Assembly (NCBI GenBank): GCA_025531455.1
Contig: JAMYHL010000020.1
Span: 310,001 to 374,000 of the forward strand
Direction: 5' to 3'
DNA from: Apiotrichum sp. Y4204
Taxonomy: Eukaryota; Basidiomycota; Tremellomycetes; Trichosporonales; Trichosporonaceae
Length of the DNA stretch: 64,000 bases
The translations under genes and the position numbers were made by a program. Below the pieces are notes generated by a model, which ran no database searches, was not told where the DNA came from, and saw nothing but the letters and a program-made list of their open reading frames with translations. Below, one piece after another: positions 25,153 to 35,975 of this stretch. Within the stretch, counting starts at the first letter, position 1. The number at the start of each line of letters is the position of its first letter.

Positions 25153-25637
25153 AGGAGGTAAATATGTGGCGCCGACACGCATGGCACCACGGCCCCGGTG
25201 GCCACCTTCCAATCCTCTGCCACACTGAGTTCTGGGCAGACGGCGGATCGCGAGATGCGTCGCGCAGCTCTTGCGTCCGGTAGAACATAGCGCAGATACC
25301 CGTATATGTATAACATTAATGACTGCTGGTGGGGCGGAGTGTGCATGCTTTGAGCAGAGTGAAGCTGGATATATCCATCAGTTCTGGCGGAGCAGCATAG
25401 TGCGTGCCTGAGACAAAAGGAACAGCGCCTGATGCTGTATTAGAGAACCCGCCCCGTTTGTAATGACATCCCTATTTGTATTGAAATTCAAACCCAACCT
25501 CGGTGGAAATTCCACCAAACTGGCAACCTAGCCCAACACCGTGCAAGGCGAGGCGAAGCGAGGGCAAGCGCTCAACTCTGATATCCGCACGTCGCGCCGC
25601 AATCAGCTTCCACACCATCACCACCAGCATTCATATA
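25153..25637. other. intergenic region
   Basis: Tandem-gene spacer between the THEM6-like and SUZ genes; no coding signal. Confidence 0.5.
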
Positions 25638-27405
25638 ATGTCCGACGACGACTGGGAGACGGTGAGTCTGCGGCAGCGCGCGCAGCGCGCAGCGCGAAGC
25701 TTGCAGCTTGCAGCGATACTGACGTCGTGTCCACCCGCTTTATACACTCTACCCGCTCTGTCCTCGAACGTGTCTCCTCTCGCACCCAGGCCGACCTCGG
25801 GCCCAAACCCACCCAGGTGCGCCGCAAGCCCGCGGCCCCGACGGCTCCGATGCCGACAGCGCCGACAATACTCGCGCGCCCGCAGCCTCCAGCAGCTGCA
25901 ACAGATATGACAAGGCCAAGTCTGCGGGATACGGACCCTTCGCAAGCCCCGCAGGCCCCACGAGGTCCGCAGGGCGATACAGACGACGCACACGGCGCAT
26001 GGCCGGGTCCACCGCCTTCCGGGGAGCCAGGGGACGACGAGTGGTTCCGCGGACCCAAGGCGACGAACCGCCAGATCTGGGACAGCGCGTGAGTATGAGC
26101 TGGGTGAATCCTTCTCCAGGTCACCCATCCCACTTTTCTTGTGCTCACAGCAGAAATCGCGCCGGGCCATCAATCGCTGCGCCGCAGGCCGCGCCGCCAA
26201 AGATGCAGATCCTGAAGCGGCCGCGGGACGTCGCCAAGACGCCGAGCAGCAGTAACAGCGGGACGAGCACGCCGTCCAAGTCGATCGAGCAGCGCGAGGA
26301 GGAGTACCGCCTTGCGCGGGAGCGTATCTTTGGCACGGCGGAGAACGGGAGTCCCGGCAGCGAGGGCCAGGCGCAGGGATTTGCGTCGGCGCCGGCGTCG
26401 GCTTCGGCGTCGGCATCCAGCTCGGGTGCAGGCGCAGGCGCGGGCGCATCAACCTCGGCGGCTCTGAGCGGAATCGGGCTCCCGAATCAGTCCCAGCCCC
26501 AGCCACCAGGACAAGGGTATGGCGGTCGGCGTTCCGGCCCGTCCTCGCGCTCCGCCTCGGGGCGGGGCACGCCGCGGACGGACGACGGCGCAGCGCTCGC
26601 GCGGGCAGTCGACCGCCTCGCCCTCGGTCCAGGTCCTGCCCAGACGCGGCGCGCGGCGAATCCCGGCGGAGGGTACGTTCCCGCGCAGTACTATGCGTAC
26701 GGGTATCAGCAGCAGTCGTACTCGTACGGCGGGGGATTCCAGCAGCAGCAGCAGCAGCAGACCTATTACTCGCAGACGACGGGATACCGGCCGGAACAGC
26801 AGCAGCAGCTGCATCACCACCATCAGCAGCACCAGCAGCAGCACCAGGCGCACCAGCAACAACACCAGCAGCAGCATCAGCAGCAGCACCAGCAACTCCA
26901 GCAGCACCAGCAGCAGCTCCTGCAGCAGACCTACGGATTCGGCCAGAACACGCCATTCGCCCAGCAGGCGCACACGCCAACGCACTCCCAACATTCCCAA
27001 CACTCGCAGCACTCCCAGCACTCGCAACACGGCCAGCCCGGCCAGCCCGGCCAGCCTGGCCAGTTCTACTCGCGGTACCAGTCCTACTCGGGGTACGGCT
27101 ACGCCCCCGGTGCGCCCGGCGCTCCGGCCGGCACCGGCTCGGGGTCTGGTTCGGGCTCAGGTATGGGAATGGGGACGGGGATGGGCCTCGGCGGGGTGGA
27201 GCGCCCGCGCCCGCCAGGGCACAGCGCGACTCCGCCGGCGCCCCGCGCGGCCTCGACCTCGGCCAGCTCCGCGTCCGGCGCGTCTGCATCCGGCGCATCT
27301 GCGTCTGCGTCTGGCGCGTCGACGCCGCTGCGCGGGGGCGTGCTCCGGCAGCCACATGGGCCGGGGAGCGGGAGCGGGTTCGGCGCTGTCGGGAGCGGGC
27401 GGTAG
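25638..27405 (+). CDS. SUZ-domain protein with Q/H-rich tract
   Basis: Exons 25638-25661 (only eight codons), 25790-26088, 26151-27405; 525 residues. The SUZ signature is seen around residues 126-175: KMQILKRPRD, a Ser/Thr-rich spacer, then SIEQREEEYRLARERIFG. SUZ domains bind RNA and occur in post-transcriptional regulators (SZRD1, R3H-domain proteins). Downstream the protein is low complexity: Ala/Gly/Ser runs, then a Gln/His-rich tract at about residues 300-375 encoded by imperfect CAG/CAC repeats, then GQPGQPG and Gly/Ser repeats. The composition suggests a condensate-forming RNA-binding protein. The SUZ call rests on the motif; the role is inferred. Confidence 0.8.
26739..26938 (+). repeat. 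imperfect CAG/CAC repeat encoding a Gln/His tract
   Basis: Dense CAG, CAC and CAA codons in the SUZ-domain gene, with uninterrupted runs of up to about six CAG. Such tracts are prone to length variation. Confidence 0.85.
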
Positions 27406-27528
27406 CGTGTTGTAATAGATGCGTAGAGGATGATATTGTCTGCCATGTCTGGACGTCTGGAAATTGAGATCTGGAGCAAGATGATGCAGTTACAGTACAT
27501 ATGCCATGCGATGCCATGCTAGATACAA

Positions 27529-29060
27529 TTACGGGTCGGTGCCCGTACACCTGCCGTCTACGCCTATGCTCCACTTTACGCCGCCAAAGACGGCTAGCAC
27601 GAAGACGTGCCCGAGGACGACGGACATCCAGAGATATATCCACCGCCACCGCCTGCCTCTGAGCGTCGTGAGTTCTAATGCAAACGTGCTGACGGTGGAG
27701 AGGGAGCCGCAAAACCCCTCCTGGAGCGCGTGCAGGCCGTCGCAGCGCAGCGGCATCGTGCCGCTCGGGGGGCGGTGCTGGGCGGCAAACACGCCTGCGA
27801 TAATCAGCGTAGCGGCCATGTTGGCGACGAATGTGCCGAGCGGAAAGCGCCCCGCGACGAAGGGGAGGGTATTGAGGCGCGAGAGAAAGTAGCGCAGCAT
27901 CGCACCAGGCGGGGCGAGGAGGAGCGCAAATGTCACCCGGTAGCGCCATCTTTCCGGGGCGAGAAAGTAGATGAGCAGCGCGGCGGTGTATGCCAGCACG
28001 GCGGAGAGGATCATGAGGAGGTCGAGATACGGCGTGTCCTTTGGAATGGTATTGCGGGCCGGGAGCTTGGGAACGAGGGAGGAGAGGTGTTTCCCGAGTG
28101 ATAGGCAGGCCATGGAGATTGCGAGGGTCGCGCACGAGTAGCCAATGCCGTTGACGGACTGGCGTCAGATGAGCTGGTAGCTACGCATCTGACTCACGTT
28201 GTAGAATCCGCTGTGGCGATAACCCCCAAAGTTGGAGAAGGCGAGCCAGCCCTCGAGCATCCAGGACGAGAAGGTCGTGATGCAGCCCGCGATGCCTGGA
28301 GTGAGCGGTGATCGAGGTAATACAAGAGGCAGGCTACCTCAGTTAATGCTCACCAGTACCAAGAAAGGTATGGAACGGGGGATACCTGACTGTCAGCAGC
28401 TTCGTGATATGGATGTCAGCTGCATCGACTCACCACCAGTAAAGCTGGTTCTTCCGCGCGGCCGCGATGCCCATCACGCCGCACCCGACTCCCTGCGCCC
28501 ATGCAAGCGGAAAGATGACCGCGCCGTCAACTGGTATTGTTATGGTAAGTGTGAATGTAAGAGAAGAGCAATGAGAGAATCAACACCGGGGGCAACAACA
28601 AACGCAATCGAGTGAGGGAAGACAGAAACACGGTGTCAGCACCAGGCCCCCCACTACAGCAGGACTCACACCTCCCCATCGCCTCGAGACCTAACCGCGC
28701 CAGCGTCCCGAGCATAGCACTGAGTACGAGTACAGCATAGTGCGCCGCAAAGCGGAGCGGCGGCGCCTCCTCGGGCGGCGGGGGCGTATCGGGGTCAGCG
28801 GGGAGGCAGACATCAGCCGTTATCCCATCCCCATTTGTGTCTCCATTCTCCGGTTTCGACGCCGGCACCGAGATACTCGGCGCGAACGGGTGCTGTATCG
28901 GGAGGTGAACCCGCGAACTGAGCGGTGACCGGGGTGGCGGGGAAATCGGCCGCGCTGCGCCGGACGCGAGCGAAGCCGCGAGCGAGATGGACGCGGCGGA
29001 CCCCGCGCGCGAGCGCCGGTGCTCGAGGTGCGGCGGTGGGGGGTCGGGGGCAGATGTCAT
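27529..29060 (-). CDS. FEX1: fluoride export protein FEX1 (two-domain CrcB)
   Basis: Plasma-membrane fluoride channel made of two fused CrcB-like halves in opposite orientation. Exons 29060-28670, 28530-28434, 28385-28354, 28295-28198, 28158-27529; 415 residues. A Pro/Ser-rich cytoplasmic N-terminus of about 95 residues precedes helix 1 (VLVLSAMLGTLARLGLE). The first half shows GTGIAGCITTFSSWMLEGW. The second half shows PPGAMLRYFLSRL, FPLGTFVANMAATL and EGFCGSLSTVSTFALEL, which hold the conserved Thr/Ser/Phe fluoride-path motif. The first half has AQGVGCG where single-domain CrcB proteins carry a conserved Asn, consistent with one degenerate pore in eukaryotic FEX. Exon 3 is just 32 nt. Confidence 0.92.
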
Positions 29061-29065
29061 GTCAT
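29057..29065 (-). promoter_or_regulatory. minimal uORF overlapping the FEX1 start codon
   Basis: On the gene strand the leader reads ATGACATGACATCT. The first ATG (29065) opens a two-codon frame (ATG ACA TGA) whose stop overlaps the ATG chosen for FEX1 (29060). Such an arrangement could tune initiation or allow reinitiation; this is inferred from sequence only. Confidence 0.35.
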
Positions 29066-29640
29066 GGAGAAGAGATGGAGATGGAGTTGGGTAATGGAGA
29101 AATTTCTTGCAATATAGTGCTCTGTGTGTGTGGGGAAGGGGTCGTTTTGGGTTGTGTGGTTCCGAAAATATCAACCCCCCAGGAGTCGTGTACTCCCAAT
29201 ATAGGCCAGCCGAGCGAGCCGATCAATAGGTCGCCGGCCGGAGCGGTCGACTCGACTGGAATCGCAACGCCGCAGTCGTCACTGAGAGATTTGTTAAATT
29301 TCTCTAACGCGATGTATAGAGCTCCGGGGACTGTTCGCCGCTGAGATAACTACCATGTCATGGCTGAGAGAGGAGGAACCGCTCTGGGCGGGTCACTCGC
29401 TCCTCGATGCCGCTGTGAACCGCATGAACCGCACATGCAAGCCAGTCACGCGACGCCACACTTTTCTTCAGATCTGGTGATCTGCTGTTTGACGATCAAC
29501 TGGCGACCATCGGGCCCTCTCATGCCGCTCATCTTATCGTCTTTTGAACCTCGGATCTCTAGCGGTCTCGAGTCTCTGGATCTCTGGCGTCCCCCAGCTG
29601 GCACGACTGGTAAAAGGAGAAGCTGCTCTGCAGCTGCCAC

Positions 29641-29727
29641 TGGACGAGTTAGGAATCGAACCAAAGACCTTGTCAAGATAAGATGTTCTTGCTAATGACA
29701 CGCTCTACCAACTGAGCTACACGCCCG
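29641..29727 (-). tRNA. tRNA-Ala (AGC) with intron
   Basis: Read on the minus strand: acceptor GGGCGTG pairs with CTCGTCC including the alanine identity pair G3:U70. TAGCTC starts the D arm (GCTC/GAGC). Anticodon stem TGTCA/TGACA encloses loop TTAGCA-T with anticodon AGC, interrupted after position 37 by an intron of about 13 nt. The T arm contains GGTTCGATTCC. One mismatch is present in the T stem and one in the acceptor stem. TTTT on the minus strand at about 29611-29614 could terminate Pol III. Confidence 0.85.
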
Positions 29728-30372
29728 GACACACCGCGGCGCGACGCGTCGCAGTCCGCGGATCGAGGATTCGCGCCGTGAGAGCGAGACGCGTGACACA
29801 CCCGGTGACGAGGATGACGAGCGCGTGGATCAGCAGTACATGTGATGCAGCAGGGGCGCCAAGTTGATCTGCGCGACTGGATTTTCGGATCGGCTGGAAC
29901 TAGCCCCCGGTCCAACGACGTCGCATTCCAAGCATTCTGATTCCCGCGCATTCTCAATCGCGAGCCACGCGCCCGCATTCCGCGGCAACGGACCACGATT
30001 GTCCGGTGTGGAGGTGCGCGAGGTGAGCGACGGCGCGACGGTGCGGGGTGCGAGAGGCCAGAGCCGACGGGAGGCCAGAGGGGATTACCCTCTTGTCTTG
30101 GATTACACGAATGATTCTTGGTTCTCGACTAGTTCGACTAGACGCGCCAGATCTGCCAGAGCGTCAGAGCTTCAGAGAATGTTGAGATGCACCAGATGCG
30201 CCAGACGCCCGCAGCTCTCACGTGTGGCGGCTGCCGCCCGTGCGTACAGCTGGCCCTGACGATCAGCTCGCAAGTCCGAGTGGGCCGTAGCGTGCGCATC
30301 ACAGGAACGGCTGCAGGAACCCGGGATGCTATGCGCCGCTGAGTGCTGAGCGCCGTGAGCATGCGATACGCG

Positions 30373-31384
30373 AGATAAGCTGCTATGGACCTTTGTATAC
30401 TTGCAATGCTGTTGCTGCTCGCCTCCACCAGTGGCCGCGGCTAGCACACGCTTCGCCGAGCCTCCGGCTGGCCGCGGCTGGACAGCTTCCACCTGCTGCG
30501 TCGCTATTGTCGGCAACCGAAAAAAGGTCAGGTCGTTGTGGGGCTCCGGGGCTCCACATGGAGCGTAAACCGCCCGCTCGCCGCTGGCCGCCGGCCGCTG
30601 GCCCGCTGTTTGCCGCACATTTCCACACTTTCACGCCGCTCCACAGATCACAGATTGTACAGATTGTACAGATTTCTCGAGATCCCACGATCTGAAGTCC
30701 CGGTGGCCCGTGGCCAGCCATTGTTCCGGTGGCTGTCTCCCGTCTCTGGGACGGAACTGGAGGCACTGGAGGACGTGCGCCGGAATAGACAGCCGGTCTC
30801 GTCGGGTGGTCAAGTGGTCCATGCATGTACGGCGCAGAATTGGCCCGGCGATTGGAATGTACAGTAGTATGTATCCTGTGAGGGTGTTGTTCGTATTGGA
30901 ATCGGCTTGCTCCGAGGGATGCTCTGGGCCACACGGGATGATAAGGTCCTAAGGTCCGGGCGGCAAGGTGCGCGCTAGGTGCGGCAAGCTCAGGAGCTCA
31001 GGCAAAGAGCAGTCACATGGCGGGATGTGTGTGAACACTAGTGAGCTAGTGCGCTAGTGCGCCGCTGATCCGCTATATGCGCCGTGTGATGGGCTTGCAT
31101 GCTGTTTGTATTGGATAGCCAAGTCCCGGCTAATTCTAGTAATCCCAGTGAGACAGCATTCCGACATACCACGCCGCTCACACGCTCGGCGCATCATAGA
31201 AACATCCAATACATCTCAAAGATCCAATACCTGGAGGCGGAGTATATTTCCAAGAACCAAGGGGGGGGCGTGCAGGGCGCGTGGGCCTAGACTTGCCGCT
31301 GGCAGCTGGCGCGCTGGGCTGCGTCGTCGCTTTTGCACTGAACGAATCGCCACCGTACACAACTTACCTTATCTTCTTTTAGTG
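30373..31384 (+). promoter_or_regulatory. GATA-factor-type sites upstream of PUT1
   Basis: AGATAA at 30373-30378, TGATAAG at 30939-30945, and AGATAAG on the minus strand at 31378-31384. HGATAR sites bind fungal nitrogen regulators, and proline use is usually nitrogen-regulated. Such short motifs occur often by chance. Confidence 0.25.
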
Positions 31385-31732
31385 GGTGGCGGTTAGTGGC
31401 AAACTGTGGAGTACAGTGGTGACCGAGCAGCTAAGCGCTCGACATGAGTGGCGCACACTGTCCGGTTGACAACAACCAGCTTGCAGCTTGTCTCATGACC
31501 TCGCGGCATCGGTAACACACTACACTGAACACTGCAAGCGAATGCATATCGGTCGCCGGGCGGCCAGCAGCTCGCTCCAAGCGGAGCAGAATCACAACGC
31601 AAACTCCGACACGATCGGAATGGGGCGTGTAGCGCGCGTTGATATATCAGTCCCATCTGTTACTTCTCACCGCCGTTCCCCAGCATCCCCTCTCACACGC
31701 GACTCTACTCATCAGCAGCAACAGCGAGTCCC

Positions 31733-33569
31733 ATGTCTCTGGTCCGCGCCTCTCTCCGCGTCTCGCGCCTCGCGGGCCCCTCGACTTCTCCCCTCTCTGC
31801 CAGGCTCCACACCTCGGGCTTCGTCCGTGGCGCACGGAACGTCTCCTCCACTGCAGGCCGCCGCGCCACCGTAGTTGCCACCGGCACTGCCGCCGAGTCC
31901 ATCTCCACTGCCAGCTCTAGCTCCGGCTCGGGCTCTGGTTCCCACAGCCGCATGCGTTTTGGTGTCGGCCTCGCGCTCGTGCCGATCGGCGTCGCCGCCG
32001 GCGCGGCATACCTTCTCCGCCCGTCCGAGCCGGCGCCAGGAGAACCCTCTATCGCTAGCGTCCCCACTTCCTCCCTCCTCCGCGCGTACGCGGTCTACAC
32101 CATCTGCTCCTTCCCCACCGTCATAGATGCCGCCCCCACACTCCTCCACGCGTTCACCCACTCGCCGATCCCGGGTCTCAAGGCCCTCACCGAGTTTGTC
32201 GTCCGCCACACGTTCTTCGACCAGTTTGTCGCGGGTGAGAATGTCGGAGAATGCATCAACTCGATGCGCGCCATGCACGCGCGCGGCGTCGGCGGCGTGC
32301 TCAACTACTCGGCCGAGTCTGAGGCAGGCGACGGCCTTGACGAGGTCCACCGCGCGGCCGAGGCCAGGAACTACCTCGAGTGCAAGAATGCGATTGAGGC
32401 GCTTGGAGAGTACGAGCGCCAGATTGTCGCTAGCGGCGGTACCGGTGGCTCGTCTTCGTTTGCCATCAAGTTTGTGAGTAATTGGACCTATGTGTATGGG
32501 AATTGTGGCTAACAAGTAGACCGGTCTCATCGACCCCGCTATTCTTGAGCGCGCGTCGACGGCTATCTGCCGCCTGCGCCCCCTCGACAGCAAGGCATTC
32601 CTCAAGTACTCTGAGGCTCCCTTCCCTGGTGTTCCTCAGTCCACAGACGCCGCGATTGCCGCTCCCCAGGTCGACAACGTCTCCCTTCTTCCCTCCGTCA
32701 CCGGCGCCATCCAGCCTACCGGTATCCTCGCCACCGACCAGGGTGTGACCGACGCGGACATGGCGGCGCTCCACGAGTTCTGGGGCCGCCTCCATGCTCT
32801 TGCCGCCCGTTCCCGCGACCTCGGCGTCAAGCTCGTCATTGACGCCGAGCACGCCGCCACCCAGCCGATCATGGACGCCATGACCCTCGTCCTCTCGCGC
32901 GAGTTCAACCGTCCTCAGGAGGGCACCCCCTTCGCCGGCCCGATCGTCTTCGGCACCTACCAGAGCTACCTCCGCCGCGCACCGTACCTCCTCGACTGGG
33001 CGATCGCCGATTCGGAGAAATACGGCTACTCGCTCGGCATCAAGATTGTGCGCGGCGCCTACTTTGTCAGCGAGCGCAAGAAGTGGGCCAACGAGGGCCG
33101 TTCCGGACCGGACCCCATCTTCCCGAACAAGGAGGCGACGGACAACTGCTACAACACGAGCGTCGAGAAGATCGCCACCACCCTCGCGCGCCAGATCGAC
33201 GGGCCAAACCCCGAGACTGCGCTCTCTGTCTTCTTCGCGACCCACAACCCCCAGAGCGTCGAGACCGTCCTCTCGCAGCTCGAGAAGCACCGTCTTGCCG
33301 TGCGCGCCCCGCCATCATACTACGGTGAGACGGACACGCGCCTCCAGCTCCGCGACGACCTGCGCTCCAAGGTCTTTGTCGCGCAGCTCTACGGCATGCG
33401 CGACGACCTGACCGACCGCGTGGTCGACTCGTTTGAGCCCGGATCCCCCATCGCCGTCAAGTACATTGCGTACGGCGCGCTCGCCGAGGTCCTCCCGTTC
33501 CTTGCGCGCCGTGCAATTGAGAACAAGAGCATCATGACCGGCGAGGGTGGTGCGGCCGTCGAGCGCTAG
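31733..33569 (+). CDS. PUT1: mitochondrial proline dehydrogenase
   Basis: FAD enzyme of the mitochondrial inner membrane that oxidises proline to pyrroline-5-carboxylate. Exons 31733-32473 and 32520-33569; 596 residues. The first 60 residues are Arg/Ser/Ala-rich with almost no acids, as expected of a mitochondrial presequence; a hydrophobic segment follows (VGLALVPIGVAAGAAYLL). Catalytic-barrel landmarks are VKLVIDAEHA, FGTYQSYLRRAP, IKIVRGAYFVSER, FATHNPQSVE, LYGMRDDL and VKYIAYG, then FLARRAIEN. The 46-nt intron ends with ggctaac and aagtag. Confidence 0.95.
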
Positions 33570-34160
33570 CGCGTCTCCGACGAGCTGTGGCGTCGTCTCA
33601 GGCGGTAGAAGGGCGAGTTAGAGTAGAGCATTTAAAGACAAGACGGCGTGCTTGTCGGTAGAGCGGATACTGGCAGTTTCTCCCTTTTCCTTTCATATTA
33701 TCACTAGTCGGAAGTTGTAAGCATATGCAGTCACAGTAATCATTTCCATTGCGGGGAGCAAGGCAAAAGGGGAGCGACAGGCAAAAGCGTGGTTGTCAGA
33801 AATCAATGGTCCGGGTTTGGGCTTGCCGCGGCGACCGGTCATATCTCTTGCACTCCGCTCCCACCGTCGTGAGCAAATGTTAGAAGCGGTTAGAAGCGTG
33901 AAAGAAATAGTGATCACTCACTATCCCATACAGATGCAGACTTGAGAGCAGAAGCGATATGAGAGCGCTTCTCACTCGGACAAGGAAGAAATCGTTACGA
34001 ACAAACCAAATGCATCAATCCTGGGGGTGTCTCTGGTCTGTGCCTGGGCGGGCCCAAAATTCTCCCTCCACAGATGTCCACAATAATTTCAGCTGTCCTC
34101 ATCGCCGCCGCCATCCATCTCCGTGATCCGTCCATCACTCTCCCAACCTATCCACACAAC
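33570..34160. other. intergenic region
   Basis: Tandem spacer between PUT1 and RRP14; no gene seen. Confidence 0.5.
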
Positions 34161-35456
34161 ATGGCCGCCGTCGCCGCCGCCACCACCGAGGCCGCTCCGA
34201 ATCCGGAGCGGGAAGCGCTCGTCTCCGCGCTTGAGGCGCGCAACGCGACGTTTTCGACCCTCCTCCGCCTCATTCCCCAGCAGTACTATATCGCGCCGAC
34301 GGACGAGGAGATGGACAGCCGGTGGATGAAGAACAAGAAGAGGAAGACGGGCGAGGAGATCAAGGAGCACAAGAAGAAGGCCCGCGGCGACAAGGTGCGT
34401 ACCGGAACAGAGTGTAGAGATTGGGGTGGTGTGGTGATATGGAAAGTGGTGGCGACTCTCCGACACTCCACACAATGATTTGCGTACTGACGCCCAGCTC
34501 GACCCGTCAAACCTCACCGCGGACGCCGAGGATGAGGCCCCCGCTGCCGCCGACCTTCCCCCTGCGATGCCTGCGATTTCCGCGCTCCCGCCCGCAGCGA
34601 GCATCAGCGACCTGCGTGACAGGATGCGCGCCAAGCTGAGCACGTTCAAGCGCGACCGGGGCATTGACGAGGACGCCGAGGCGGACCCGCAGTCGCGGGC
34701 TGCGCTTGAGGCCGCGCGCCGCCAGCGGAGGGGAGAGATCAGGGATAACCGTCGCAAGGAGCGCAAGGAGGAGAGGAAGAAGGCGAGGATGGAGGTCACG
34801 GCCAAGCCTGCCAAGGTGTGTGAACATCAACAGCTAGCGGCATTAACTGCTTCGATGAGCTGTCCGAGAATGACTTTGTACTCGCTTACTGACACACACA
34901 GACCCAGCTGCTTGTTCCGCAGCTCTCCAACAACGACACGGACTCGATCTCGTTCCCGTCCGTCGCGCTCCCGTCTGCTGGCGGCAAGAAGTCGGCCACG
35001 TCCCTCAAGAAGCTCTCCAACCCGTCGCAGGCGCTCGCACACCTCGAGAAGCACAACTCGCGGATCTCGGCGCTGCCCGAGGACAAGCGCAAGGCGATTG
35101 AGGAGCGGGAACGCTGGGCCAAGGCCGAGGAGCGCGCCGCGGGCGGCAAGGTCGCTGACGAGGAGAAGGTGCTCCGCAAGGCGGTCAAGCGCGAGGAGAA
35201 GCGCAAGTCCAAGGCCGGGTCCGAGTGGGCGGAGCGCAAGAAGAACCTCGAGCGCTCGCAGGCTGCCAAGGCCAAGAAGCGCAACGACAACATTGCGAGC
35301 AAGATTGACGCGCGCCGCAACAAGCGCCTCGGGATCAAGACCAAGGAGGACAAGGACAAGAAGGCCGGCGGCAAGGGCGCAAAGGGCGGCAAGGGACGGC
35401 CTGGCTTCGAGGGCAAGAGCAAAGACAGGAAGAAGCGCGCCCTCGCGCGCTCGTAA
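34161..35456 (+). CDS. RRP14: SURF6/RRP14 ribosome-biogenesis protein
   Basis: Nucleolar, nucleic-acid-binding factor for 60S and 40S maturation. Exons 34161-34394, 34498-34815, 34902-35456; 368 residues. The N-terminal RRP14 region shows ALEARNATFSTLLRLIPQQYY. The SURF6 domain has ISDLRDRMRAKLSTFK and repeated Lys/Arg/Glu helices, including AGSEWAERKKNLERSQAAK and IDARRNKRLGIK, and ends in the basic GRPGFEGKSKDRKKRA motif. The frame is open upstream to an ATG at 34074, but the conserved region begins just after 34161, so I use the downstream start. All junctions are in phase. Confidence 0.93.
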
Positions 35457-35787
35457 GCCTTGCAGGGTTGCCGGGGCGGAGGATCGAGACGCACTATAGA
35501 CCGGGCTGGATGTATTGTACATTGTGGCGAGCATTCATGGCCCTTGTCTTGTCGTGCCAGTCGCATGATCTTCCCCTGAACTCGTGTGAGCTCGATTGCG
35601 AGCTGTCTGGGGACCGGAACGCTGTTCTCAATCTCGTGGTCGCCAAAGTTGTCCATTCCGGAGTTCTGGACTCACTTGGGAACTCGGGAGCGATTTGCGT
35701 GATTAGCCCGTACCGAAGGTTCTCTGTAAGGGGGGCGTGGGTTCTCAGACTAAAACCGCCGCTTCTGATCGGATTGTGGATCGTGAA

Positions 35788-35803
35788 ACACCCACTTGGG
35801 TGT
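35788..35803. promoter_or_regulatory. inverted repeat ACACCCA-CT-TGGGTGT
   Basis: Perfect 7-bp arms with a 2-bp centre, about 80 bp upstream of the TATA box. It may be a dimeric factor site; no known factor is assigned. Confidence 0.4.
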
Positions 35804-35884
35804 GGGAACCAGTGCTTGGCAGCTGACGCGACTTGACGCGACTGACAAGTCCATCGTCCCAATTTAAACATGGCGCACGACGAA

Positions 35885-35894
35885 TATATAAAAA
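35885..35894 (+). promoter_or_regulatory. TATA box of the F-box locus
   Basis: TATATAAAAA about 90 bp upstream of the ATG at 35976, followed by a pyrimidine-rich leader. Confidence 0.6.
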
Positions 35895-35975
35895 CTCATC
35901 CTCCTCCTCTACTTTCTCACCTTCCTCATCTTCTCCACAGCCTCGTCTTCATTGTAAGCTTCCCAGTTCCCGAAG

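Larger units (their letters stand above)
29061..31732. other. 2.7 kb divergent region with the tRNA gene
   Basis: Separates FEX1 (minus) from PUT1 (plus). Apart from tRNA-Ala I find no gene. It contains a short direct repeat of cagattgta near 30650-30670. Confidence 0.5.
35457..35975. other. intergenic region with intact promoter elements
   Basis: Spacer between RRP14 and the decayed F-box locus. Holds a perfect inverted repeat and a strong TATA box, listed separately. Confidence 0.5.

Noticed and set aside
25631..28135. 834-codon minus-strand open frame opposite the SUZ-domain gene
   Set aside because: It is a shadow of the repetitive, GC-rich SUZ coding sequence and FEX1; it has no domain and both real genes explain the DNA.
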